In this document: positions 50,821 through 63,600 of the stretch, piece after piece
How positions within the stretch are numbered: the stretch's first letter is position 1
Layout of the letters: every line of letters begins with the position of its first letter
DNA from: Seriola aureovittata
Lineage: Eukaryota; Chordata; Actinopteri; Carangiformes; Carangidae
Length of the DNA: 64,000 nt
Direction: 5' to 3'
Assembly (NCBI RefSeq): GCF_021018895.1
Contig: NC_079366.1
Span: 21,933,896 to 21,997,895, forward strand
The notes under the pieces: model-generated
What the model saw: the letters and a program-made list of their open reading frames with translations, nothing else
The model's database searches: none
Told to the model about the DNA's origin: nothing
Program-made: the position numbers and the translations under genes

Positions 50821-53800
50821 TCTTTCTTAGTCCGTGCTTCCTTGGTTGCCACATCCTTGCACCTGATTTTAAGAACTTGGTTTTATTGTGGGTTTATTTT
50901 TAACTTTTTATGTATACCCACGTGCCTCACAAGTGCATCTACGCATTTGTTTGGATGTGCCCATATATTTCATACAATTTCATTATCTGTGGTAGCATGC
51001 ACCTGTGCTTATGCATGGGTTAAGCCTATGTTTTGCTGCACATCTCAGCCAGGCCTGCTACAAGGGAGGGCCATTAATCTTAGCTAAATCAAATAAATCA
51101 AGTGCACTTTAGAAAAGAGCTGTCAGTGTAATTGTTGTGATAGCCATTCCCTAGCTACTCCAGGAGGAGCTCTATTGAAAATTGTGCCAGGGAATGCACA
51201 CTCACCGCCATCCAAAAAACTGTAAGGGCTCTAAGAAAAGATACAGCTGAGGCTGCCCTCTGAATGAAGACATCTGAAGCTTCCCAGTAACATGATGAGC
51301 GCTGCTGAGAGTGATGAGATTGAAGTTTGCAGCCATGTTTTTGCCACAGAATCCATCATAGTGGGATGCTCGAACAAGGCCACAGCAGTCTAGTGGGCTT
51401 GTCTTTGTGTTTGATCTTACCCAAAGTTAAATGTGACCAAACACCCCTAATGCTCTGCTCTGCGGTTGGCACTGCCGTTAAATGATTTTGCTGAAGAGAA
51501 AGCCACTGCGGTGTTAAAACATCAAACCTAATCTTCAGCTCCATCCTGTATGTCTGTGCAGAAAGAGCACAGTTTGGTATTTACATTTAAAAGAATGCTA
51601 AGCCCTTTCAAAGAAACCATATTGGTGGTTGCAGGGATGAGACAGAGGAGATAATGGGGATGGAAAGAGCAGCATGTGAAAAGGCTGTGCTGCCCTCGGC
51701 TTCCCTCTCAACCAATGAGGGTTAAATGACTATCTGGGCACCTTGGCAACCATTTCTGTGCTGCTGCTTCTTCCTGTAATTTGACCGTGAACTGGATGAA
51801 CAGGCTGCACTCATCAGTCAAACATGCCTTTAGTTTTCTGTCAAAAATAACCAATCTGTTTGATCTCACTGGAACAATTTGTTTTGTTATGTTTCAGACC
51901 TTGTTTTTTGTTGTTGTTTTTTTTTTTTTACCATTCCCTTTTATTGTTTACTTTATTACAAATACCCTCTCCTACAACTTAATTACAAATATTACAATAC
52001 AATTATTTCTTCTATATGTTTCTAAAGGTTCCAGCAGATGGTGCCAAACTGTATGTGTTTGTGTACAAAAGTGGGTGTTTGTGTATGTGTTTATGTCTTT
52101 AAGTGTGTGTGTTCTTGAGAGATGCAGAGAGCCTCCTGTCACTCACCTTAACATCAGGTATCACACTAACCAGCAGGGAGGAGCAGGACAAAAGGGTTTT
52201 AGATAAAAGATTATACTGTGTTTATTCAAGGTCTCAGAAAAATGCATTAAGATCAGAAGTGCAGCAGTTTCGCAGATGAAGGGCCAGGGTAGTAGAAGGC
52301 CTATATTGTCCCTATTAATAAATGCAACCTATTCTGTTGAGGAGACATGGCACAACAATAAGCCTCCATCCCAAACAAAACCTGACTACACGCAAGAGAT
52401 ACAAAGTAAAAAGTAACATAAAAGGTTAGAAAATGTGAAAAAAATATGATAAGACATGGATGGATCGATCTCTGTTAATTTGTTTGACCCACTCTCTTCA
52501 CAAATGAGAATGGATGGAGGGATTCCTGATGCCCTGATTGGAAGATGGATGAGTGTGCAGCTATGGCTTTAATTGATTGAAGACAGGAATTCAGTTAGGG
52601 ATAATTGAATCATGGAAATCATTAAAAGCTCAAGTGCATGAGATAATTAGGAGAGCTAACCAGGTTGTAATCAACCCTCAGTACAAATCTTTAAGATGCA
52701 GACTAAAAGGAGCATATTATCCTGCAAGACTTAAGGTTTCATGACATTTGGAGTAAAACATCAATTCATTCTTTTCACATAAAAGCACATTTATGTGCTT
52801 TGAAGCTGCTTTTTTGGGTGACTCAGATCATATTTATTAATAAATGAATGCTCTGTTTTAATATTTCCGTTTACTTTTGGCTAATTGGTCTCCAGGCCGG
52901 TTTTCCCTGCTACAGATTCCCAGGGTCAGCCGGGGGTCAGCGTTCTACTTCATTACTCCATCCAGGGGAATGAGGAGCCTGATTAGTTTGGGCTTGACCT
53001 TGGGCTATTCTGTTAAGCTCTCTCCAGCTAAATCTCCCCACTTCAAATCTCTGCAGACCCAAATCATTGAAATCATTGCAGTGAAAAAAAAAAACAAGTG
53101 TGTGTGTGTGTTGATATTTCACCTAGTTGTATTTGAGCAGGGAGATTTTACTTGCAAGATGCTGGGGGTGGGCGATATCTTTAGGTTCAGTGTCACAGGA
53201 GATGTGAATGAAGTGCAGCACCGACTGTTACCAATAGAAACCAAGTAACCTATGGCTGGTGACTGTCATAGAATGCCATGGTAACAGCGGAGCCTAACAA
53301 CAGGGGAGTTGGCTTGTGTCCTATCTGTTTCAAAGACATGATCATACTTAAGTAGAGTTGCTCTCCCTCTGCCCATAACCATCCTCCTCCTCTTCCTCCC
53401 CTTCCTCTCTCTCCTATAATGTGTTTGTCATCCAGTTGGAGTGGCCAAGTACTAGCTTTATATTTGAGGCAGCAGCCAGCAGGGGGGTATGATCTGTCCC
53501 CCCTGCTGATTCAGACTGCCCTAAGTCTGGATATGCCAGGTAATCCCTCCCCCTCCTCCCCCAAAAACACCCCCCGCAGTGCTTCCTGAATCAGATTGCT
53601 GCTGACCCCCACTGAGTGATGTCTCACCCTAGAGAATGGGGAACAGGCACAGCGGGGGAGTGGGCAGGCAGTGATGCTATGCCCCTGGGCTGGGCACCAA
53701 ACATGCATGTAAATACATGTCCCACCATGCTTGTCCAACCCAACTCAAAGCGGCAAGTGACTGACAAGCCACACAGGCCTGCAGATCTTCTCTAACTGCT

Positions 53801-56800
53801 GCTCTCCTAGGTGTGCCTCTGTTGTGGATTGTCTTTCACTTGCTTTTTTGCACACACTTGTACGTGACATCTTTGTTTTTGGCTTGCACTTTGCATAAAG
53901 CAGCCTGTGCAGACTTGTACAACCTCTACACGCTATTAAGGACTGAATAAACATGGAATTTCATATTTACCGATTCATTTCAGTGCCTAATTTTTCAAAG
54001 ATGAATAGATTTACAAATCAACAAGCAGCCTCAGCAGAGCCTTATTCTGCGTAGTTTTATCCCTGGCTTCAACCCATGCCAAATCGATTCCAGAGGTCAT
54101 TTTCTTCCTTCATTTTCTCTTTCCCGTGCACCAGTGGTCCTGCTCTGCAGCCCGCACTGAAGACTGTCTATGGCAGGACTTGGTGTGTTTATTTTCTCTG
54201 TTGGAGCAAAAAAAAAAGGAGATCTGTCTCCACTTAGCAAAGCCTCAGCTCCTTCACAGGCTAAAATCTTGATGGTGGAAGGAGGGGCAGTGAGGAGGGG
54301 GAGTCTTGGAAGTACTGATGTTGAGTGAAGCCTGCATGGAGTTTAATTTAAAAAAGAAAAATGAAAGGGCAGAAAAAAATGAGGAGGAGTGTTGAATGAG
54401 GGGCAAAAGGAGAGATTCTGTGTGATAGAGAGATATATATGGTGAGATAAAGGGAAAAAATAAGAGTGAAGTATATGTTGGGAGCAAAATAGAGAGAAAA
54501 AGAGAGACAGAGAGAGAGGCCAGGCAGCTGGGAGCTCCCACAGACACGCACTTCTGTCTAAGCAGCTTTCCTCTCAGGGCAGGGTCACGGCGGGTCATGG
54601 CGGGATTACACTTTTGGCAAACAAGAGGGAGCTCCTCTCTCACAAAGCCGTGCACGACTCCCCCATGACTCTCAGCAGCTGTAATAAAGCCAAGGCAGCC
54701 TGAACCTACAAACAAAAAGCTAACACGCTATCGATCGACAGCGGCCAACTTTCGTGAGGTGGTGTCGAAAGGTCGACATTGTGCAGACAGCTCGGGCCAG
54801 GGTGAAGGGCTATTATTGGGATAAGGGAAAACTCTGGCGTTTGGTCCTATCACAGAAATTCCTCACTTAGTTGACAATTTCACCAAACTGTGAGAGCAGG
54901 AATGGAGTTATTGTTATTTGGCAAATGAAGAAAAACAGCCCCCGTGTACAGTGTGATATTCCAATCATAAAATCCAAATGAGGTTTTCTATCCTTTCAAT
55001 CAATAGCCATCCCCTGCAGTGCCTGCATGTCTCTTCACTTCCTAATCAACACTTCCACTCGTAGGGAGGTCAGCTGAGCAGGCGCACAGTGCCCCGAGCG
55101 CTGCTTTGAACTTAATTAAGCAGCTTTAAACACAGCCGAAAAGATTCATTAATACACAGGCAAGATGAGCAGCTAGATGAGAACATGGCCTCTCAACAGA
55201 AGAGATTCGGCTTCGGATGGCTGTTGAACCCACATGGGTCAACATTGAGGGCACAGTGATGGAGGTCCCGCAAGGACTGCCAAATCCTTTAGATTTGATA
55301 AGGTTCCTCTACAACTCTTCCTCTTTTTTGCTGCTAAAACCTCACTCTAACTTATATAAACCCTGTGACTGAGACGATGTGTATGTGGAGACATAAACAG
55401 CAAAATTATCTGTGAGCACAATGCGAAAAACGCCACGATTGAAAGAGAGAGGGAGAGCAGTACAGATGGAGGTGTTCATGTGCCTGGAAGGCTGCAGCAT
55501 ACCACCAGGGTGCTGTGAGGCAGGGCCTGTTAAAGGAGAGCTCCAGACCAAGGTGTTCTATAGCTCGGGGGCTAACGGTGATAAATGAGTCCCTTAATGT
55601 CGGCAAACACTTTATCTCTGCTTCATCTGTTTTCATTAGGCAGGGCCAACCTTTGGCTGGGCGAGAACGTGCTGTAACTTTCATTACTACAACACAGAAA
55701 GGAGAGGGAGAGAGACCTCCCATTGGTCTAATAAAAACACTAGCTAGACACCATGACAGATCCTATTCCTTATTATTATGATGGCACGCCACTGTTATAA
55801 GTTAGACAATGCTATGTCCCTCAAAGCTGATCAGTGCTTTTCCTTAACTCGTGTCTCTGTCTCTGAGTGATATTTGCTCTTTTCTGCATCTCTTACAGGT
55901 GTGGAACCTCTTTTGATCTTTTTTTTCAGTCCTCATCTTATGTCTGCCATTGCTGCTATCTCTGACAAGATTATCGACTTGGTACCAGTGCCTTTGTATT
56001 CCTTGTTAAGTTGTAATGGAGGACTTTATTTTATTGTTGTTACATTCTCACCACAAGCATTTAGTGGCTGTTCTGGAGCTTTGGATAATATTTCATTGTC
56101 TTTTTCAGCAGATGGAGTTTGCCCAGTTCTCACTGATTTGTAGATGTTTTGAATTTCTCTTTAATTCACTGAGTTCTTGGCCCTGTTGGTTTAAGGGCTG
56201 AGGCTCAAAGTTCATTTGTGATCCTAAAAACAGCAGTTGAGGAACTGTCTTATCACATTTATAGTGGTACTCTGTGTAAATTGAAATGAATTATTAGATA
56301 AATGCTGACCTTTTTAAATATGCTGATCTTTTTGGGGTTGGTCATTCGCTACTTCAGTTTAATTGTTTATGGATTTTCAGTGTGTTGTACCATAATCTCG
56401 TATCTTTGGAGGTAGATTTGTTTCAATATTATTTGTGTGAACAGATCGAAATGTGTAATCTGTAAATATAAAACACCTTCCACAAATACAAAAAATTAAA
56501 TAATCGGCAACAGCGGTTATACGATATGACGTGACAGGACCTGGTTATGGTCTTTGATAGTATGGCTGTTGATATTTGTTTTGTTAAGAAATAACATATC
56601 AAAATAACGTATTTATTGTTCATTGTTAATATTTAGGCTAAACTACCGTTAACTACTAAACCTGCACCTGTTCCGACAGTAATCATTCATGTTGCTGACT
56701 GTGGGATTTAAAGCAGGGTGCTATATTTTTTACACTGTGATGATGATGAAGATACATTGTTAATAGACCACATTTCATACCCATCCAATCTGTAAAGAGA

Positions 56801-57547
56801 TAACTGGTGTCATTTCTTTACCAATGAGTTTATTGTAATCATCCAGTCCATTTCTGAGACAAACATTGAGACAAATCTACCTCTATAGAAATCCCATTCA
56901 TAATTTTTACACAATGACAATTCAACTTTCATGAACGTTTCTGGGCCTTTGCAGATTTTAACATTAGTGTGTATGTGGCCGAATGTTCACAGCTAGAGTG
57001 AGTGACATCACACACAGTGGAGAGAAGCTGTTCCACTGCTCTGAAAGATTTCTGTTGAACTCTTCCTCATAGCCACAAAGTTTACAATAACACCAAATAC
57101 TGCATATCACAGTGGATCTTTGTGTCATTTATGCCCTGGTAAAACTAACAGCTGCCACTGCCCCAGACAGAAAAACAAGTGGCAAGGAAGTGACATCCTA
57201 ACTGACGACCTGCTTTGATGAGAGGACTAATAGTTTACATTTTCATTTGCATTTTGACCCCAAAAGAGTTTAGTTATATGTAAATGTAAATGCAATGGAC
57301 TGTGGCCCCTGTTTGCTTATTATATTTGAATATTGTCACTGTAGAGCAGGTTAAGTAGCTTTTCAATTTTCATTTTAATATAGTCATAGAACGCCCATAA
57401 GTATGTGAAAATGAAAATGCAAATTGGATTGCTGCATTTTCTTTGACATTTTAAATTTGATTTATTTTGCTGTGCTGAAGAGCAGCAAGAGAACAGGTGT
57501 GCCAACTGGGCAGCTCACAAAGGTGACTTGAGTTTCCTTTTTTATGT
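50821..57547. other. No certain gene; several candidate conserved elements
   Basis: No exon supported. Blocks at 51120-51580, 52510-52760, 52860-53060 and 55010-55280 are free of recognised repeats and contain homeodomain-type TAAT/ATTA clusters. They may be conserved regulatory elements of a neighbouring developmental gene (smad1 or a znf827-like gene). The long minus-strand frame at 54254-54715 lacks a known domain. Confidence 0.35.
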
Positions 57548-57640
57548 TACGGTCTGCTGGGGCAGCAGTATGTCAGACATGAACACAAGGAGACTGGACA
57601 AGATGGTCAAAAAGAATGGATCTGTGCTCAAGATGACAGG
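57548..57640 (+). pseudogene. LINE reverse-transcriptase fragment at array edge
   Basis: Reads VCWGSSMSDMNTRRLDKMV KKNGSVLKM, resembling the C-terminal region of fish non-LTR polymerases (CWGG-xxS-xxDxxRLDKLVKKAGSV). The match stops where the tandem repeats begin. Confidence 0.55.
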
Positions 57641-60600
57641 TCATAGTATGGTAAGGCACAAAAACAATATAGTACAGTAAAGAATAAAAGATGTCATAAA
57701 AAATGTCATAGAATATTAAGAAATTTGAATCGTATTAGTATGGTAAGTCATAAAAATGACATAGTATAGTAAGGCATAAAAAGTCATAAAAACGTCACAG
57801 TAAAGTAAGGCATAAAAAGTCATAAAAACGTCACAGTATAGTAAGGCATAAAAAGTCATAGTATAGTAAGGCATAAAAAGTCCTAAAAACGACATGGTAT
57901 AGTAAGGCATGAAAAGTCATAAAAACGTCATAGTATACTAAGGCATAAAAAGTCATAGTATAGTAAGGCATAAAAAGTTATAAAAATGACATAGTATAGT
58001 AAGGCATAAAAAGTCATAAAAACGTCACAGTATACTAAGGCATAAATAGTCTTAGTATAGTAAGGCATAAAAAGTCATAAAAACAACATAGTTTAGTAAG
58101 GCATAAAAAGTCATAAAAACGTCATAGTATAATAAGGCATAAAAAGTCATAAAGAGTCATAGTATAGTAAGGCATAAATAGTCATTGTATAGTAAGGCAT
58201 AAAAAGTCATAGTATAGTAAGGCATAAAAAGTAATAAAAACGTCATAGTATAATAAGGCATAAAAAGTCATAAAGAGTCATAGTATAGTAAGGCATAAAT
58301 AGTCATTGTATAGTAAGGCATAAAAAGTCATAGTATAGTAAGGCATAAAAAGTAATAAAAACGTCATAGTATAATAAGGCATAAAAAGTCATAAAAAGTC
58401 ATAGTATAGTAAGGCATAAAAAGTCATAAAAACGTCATAGTATAGTAAGGCATAAAAAGTCATAGTATAGTAAGGCATAAAAAGTCATAAAAACGTCATA
58501 GTATAGTAAGGCATAAAAAGTCATAAAAACGTCATAGTATAGTAAGGCATAAAAAGTCATAGTAAAGTAAGGCATAAAAAGTCATAAATACGTCACAATA
58601 TAGTAAGGCATAAAAAGTCATAAAAAAATCATAGTATAGTAAGGAATAAAAAGGCATAAAGAGTCATAGTTTAGTAAGGCATAAAAAGTCATAAAAACGT
58701 CATAGTATAGTAAGGCATAAATAGTCATTGTATAGTAAGGCATAAAATGTCATAGTATAGTAAGGCATAAAAAGTAGTAAAAACGTCATAGTATAGTAAG
58801 GCATAAATAGTCATTGTATAGTAAGGCATAAAATGTCATAGTATAGTAAGGCATAAAAAGTAATAAAAACGTCATAGTATAGTAGGGCATAAAATGTAAT
58901 AAAAACGTCATAGTATAGTAAGGCATAAAAAGTCATAAAAACGTCATAGTATAGTAAGGCATAAAAAGTCATAGTATAGTAAGGCATAAAAAGTCATAAA
59001 AACGTCATAGTATAGTCAGGCATAAAAAGTCATAAAAACGTCATAGTATAGTAAGGCATAAAAAGTCATAGTAAAGTAAGGCATAAAAAGTCATAAAAAC
59101 GTCACAATATAGTAAGGCATAAAAAGGCATAAAGAGTCATAGTTTAGTAAGGCATAAAAAGTCATAAAAACGTCATAGTATAGTAAGGCATAAATAGTCA
59201 TTGTATAGTAAGGCATAAAATGTCATAGTATAGTAAGGCATAAAAAGTAGTAAAAACGTCATAGTATAGTAAGGCATAAATAGTCATTGTATAGTAAGGC
59301 ATAAAATGCCATAGTATAGTAAGGCATAAAAAGTAATAAAAACGTCATAGTATAGTAGGGCATAAAATGTAATAAAAACGTCATAGTATAGTAAGGCATG
59401 AAAAGTCATAGTATAGTAAGGCATAAAAAGTCATAAAAACGTCATAGTATAGTAAGACATAAAAAGTCATAGTATAGTAAGGCATAAAAAGTCATAGTAT
59501 ATAAGGCATAAAAAGTCATAAAAACAACATAGTATAGTAAGGCATAAAAAGTCATAAAAACGTCATAGTATAGTGAGGCATAAAAAGTCATAAAAACGTC
59601 ATAGTATAGTGAGGCATAAAAAGTCATAAAAACGTTATAGTATAGTAAGGCATAAAAAGTCATAAAAACGTCACAGTATACTAATGCATAAATAGTCATA
59701 GTATAGTAAGGCATAAAAAGTCATAAAAACGTCATAGTATAGTAAGGCATCAAAAGTCATAAAAACGTCACAGTATAGTAAGGCATAAAAAGTCATAGTA
59801 TAGTAAGGCATAAAAAGTCCTAAAAACGACATGGTATAGTAAGGCATGAAAAGTCATAAAAACGTCACAGTATACTAAGGCATAAATAGTCGTGGTATAG
59901 TAAGGCATAAAAAGTCATAAAAACAACATAGTTTAGTAAGGCATAACAAGTCATAAAAAGGTCATACTATAGTAAGGCATAAAAAGTCATAGTATATAAA
60001 GGAATAAAAAGTAATAAAAACGTCATAGTATAGTAAGGCATAAAAAGGCATAAAAAGTCATAGTATATAAATGAATAAAAAGTAATAAAAACGACATGGT
60101 ATAGTAAGGCATGAAAAGTCATAAAAACGTCACAGTATACTAATGCATAAATAGTCGTAGTATAGTAAGGCATAAAAAGTCATAAAAACAACATAGTTTA
60201 GTAAGGCATAAAAAGTCATAAAAACGTCATACTATATTAAGGCATAAAAAGTCATAGTAAGGTAAGGCATAAAAAGTCATTAAAACGACATGGTATAGTA
60301 AGGCATAAAAAGACATAGTATAGTAAGGCATAAAAAGTCATAAAAACGTCATAGTATAGTGAGGCATAAAAAGTCATAAAAACAACATAGTATAGTAAGG
60401 CATAAAAAGTCATAGTAAAGTAAGGCATAAAAAGTCATAAAAACGACATAGTATAGTAAGGCATAAAAAGCCATAAAAACGTCACAGTATAGTAAGGCAT
60501 AAAAAGTCATAGTATATAAAGGAATAAAAAGTAATAAAAACGACATGGTATAGTAAGGCATGAAAAGTCATAAAAACGTCACAGTATACTAATGCATAAA

Positions 60601-63600
60601 TAGTCGTAGTATAGTAAGGCATAAAAAGTCATAAAAACAACATAGTTTAGTAAGGCATAAAAGGTCATAAAAACGTCATACTATAGTAAGGCATAAAAAG
60701 TCATAGTATATAAAGGAATAAAAAGTAATAAAAACGACATGGTATAGTAAGGCATGAAAAGTCATAAAAACGTCACAGTATACTAATGCATAAATAGTCG
60801 TAGTATAGTAAGGCATAAAAAGTCATAAAAACAACATAGTATAGTAAGGCATAAAAAAGTCATAGTATAGTAAGGCATAAAAAGTCATAAAAACGTCATA
60901 GTATAGTGAGGCATAAAAAGTCATAAAAACAACATAGTATAGTAAGGCATAAAAAGTCATAGTAAAGTAAGGCATAAAAAGTCATAAAAACGACATAGTA
61001 TAGTAAGGCATAAAAAGCCATAAAAACGTCACAGTATAGTAAGGCATAAAAAGTCATAGTATATAAAGGAATAAAAAGTAATAAAAACGACATGGTATAG
61101 TAAGGCATGAAAAGTCATAAAAACGTCACAGTATACTAAGGCATAAATAGTCGTGGTATAGTAAGGCATAAAAAGTCATAAAAACAACATAGTTTAGTAA
61201 GGCATAACAAGTCATAAAAAGGTCATACTATAGTAAGGCATAAAAAGTCATAGTATATAAAGGAATAAAAAGTAATAAAAACGTCATAGTATAGTAAGGC
61301 ATAAAAAGACATAAAAACGTCATATTATAGTAAGGCATAAAAAGTCATAAAAACGTCATAGTATAGTAAGGCATGAAAAGTCATAAAAACGTCACAGTAT
61401 ACTAAGGCATAAATAGTCTTAGTATAGTAAGGCATAAAAAGTCATAAAAACAACATAGTTTAGTAAGGCATAAAAAGTCATAAAAACGTCATACTATATT
61501 AAGGCATAAAAAGTCATAGTAAGGTAAGGCATAAAAAGTCATTAAAACGTCATAGTATAGTAGGGCATAAAATGTAATAAAAACGTCATAGTATAGTAAG
61601 GCATAAAAAGTCATAAAAACGTCATAGTATAGTAAGGCATAAAAAGTCATAGTATAGTAAGGCATAAAAAGTCATAAAAACGACATAGTATAGTAAGGCA
61701 TAAAAAGTCATAAAAACGTCATAGTATAGTAAGGCATAAAAAGTCATAGTATAGTAAGGCATAAAAAGTCATAAAAACAACATAATTTAGTAAGGCATAA
61801 AAAGGCATAAAGAGTCATAGTTTAGTAAGGCATAAAAAGTCATAAAAACGTCATAGTATAGTAAGGCATAAATAGTCATTGTATAGTAAGGCATAAAATG
61901 TCATAGTATAGTAAGGCATAAAAAGTAGTAAAAACGTCATAGTATAGTAAGGCATAAATAGTCATTGTATAGTAAGGCATAAAATGCCATAGTATAGTAA
62001 GGCATAAAAAGTAATAAAAACGTCATAGTATAGTAAGGCATAAAAAGTCATAAAAAGTCATAAAAACGTCATAGTAATAGTAAGGCATGAAAAGTCATAG
62101 TATAGTAAGGCATAAAAAGTCATAAAAACGTCATAGTATAGTAAGACATAAAAAAGTCATAGTATAGTAAGGCATAAAAAGTCATAGTATAGTAAGGCAT
62201 AAAAAGTCATAAAAACTACATAGTATAGTAAGGCATAAAAAGTCATAAAAACGTCATAGTATAGTGAGGCATAAAAAGTCATAAAAACGTCATAGTATAG
62301 TGAGGCATAAAAAGTCATAAAAACGTTATAGTATAGTAAGGCATAAAAAGTCATAAAAACGTCACAGTATACTAATGCATAAATAGTCATAGTATAGTAA
62401 GGCATAAAAAGTCATAAAAACGTCATAGTATAGTAAGGCATCAAAAGTCATAAAAACGTCACAGTATAGTAAGGCATAAAAAGTCATAGTATAGTAAGGC
62501 ATAAAAAGTCCTAAAAACGACATGGTATAGTAAGGCATGAAAAGTCATAAAAACGTCACAGTATACTAAGGCATAAATAGTCGTGGTATAGTAAGGCATA
62601 AAAAGTCATAAAAACAACATAGTTTAGTAAGGCATAAAAAGTCATAAAAACGTCATACTATAGTAAGGCATAAAAAGTCATAGTATATAAAGGAATAAAA
62701 AGTAATAAAAACGTCATAGTATAGTAAGGCATAAAAAGGCATAAAAAGTCATAGTATATAAATGAATAAAAAGTAATAAAAACGACATGGTATAGTAAGG
62801 CATGAAAAGTCATAAAAACGTCACAGTATACTAATGCATAAATAGTCGTAGTATAGTAAGGCATAAAAAGTCATAAAAACAACATAGTTTAGTAAGGCAT
62901 AAAAAGTCATAAAAACGTCATACTATATTAAGGCATAAAAAGTCATAGTAAGGTAAGGCATAAAAAGGCATAAAAAGTAATAAAAACGACATGGTATAGT
63001 AAGGCATAAAAAGACATAGTATAGTAAGGCATAAAAAGTCATAAAAACGTCATAGTATAGTGAGGCATAAAAAGTCATAAAAACAACATAGTATAGTAAG
63101 GCATAAAAAGTCATAGTAAAGTAAGGCATAAAAAGTCATAAAAACGACATAGTATAGTAAGGCATAAAAAGCCATAAAAAACGTCACAGTATAGTAAGGC
63201 ATAAAAAGTCATAGTATATAAAGGAATAAAAAGTAATAAAAACGACATGGTATAGTAAGGCATGAAAAGTCATAAAAACGTCACAGTATACTAATGCATA
63301 AATAGTCGTAGTATAGTAAGGCATAAAAAGTCATAAAAACAACATAGTTTAGTAAGGCATAAAAGGTCATAAAAACGTCATAGTAATAGTAAGGCATAAA
63401 AAGTCATAGTATATAAAGGAATAAAAAGTAATAAAAACGACATGGTATAGTAAGGCATGAAAAGTCATAAAAACGTCACAGTATACTAATGCATAAATAG
63501 TCATAGTATAGTAGGCATAAAAAGTCATAAAAACAACATAGTATAGTAAGGCATAAAAAGTCATAGTATAGTAAGGCATAAAAAGTCATAAAAACGTCAT

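Noticed and set aside
51781..52206. 141-codon plus-strand open frame
   Set aside because: Hydrophobic content comes from poly-T and TG-rich sequence; no domain.
52877..53248. 123-codon plus-strand open frame
   Set aside because: It runs through an A-rich and a TG-rich stretch and has no domain; the first part looks more like a conserved non-coding block.
54254..54715. 153-codon minus-strand open frame
   Set aside because: The second half is translated from GA-rich simple sequence; the first half has no zinc-finger or other domain, so it was not taken as a znf827 exon.
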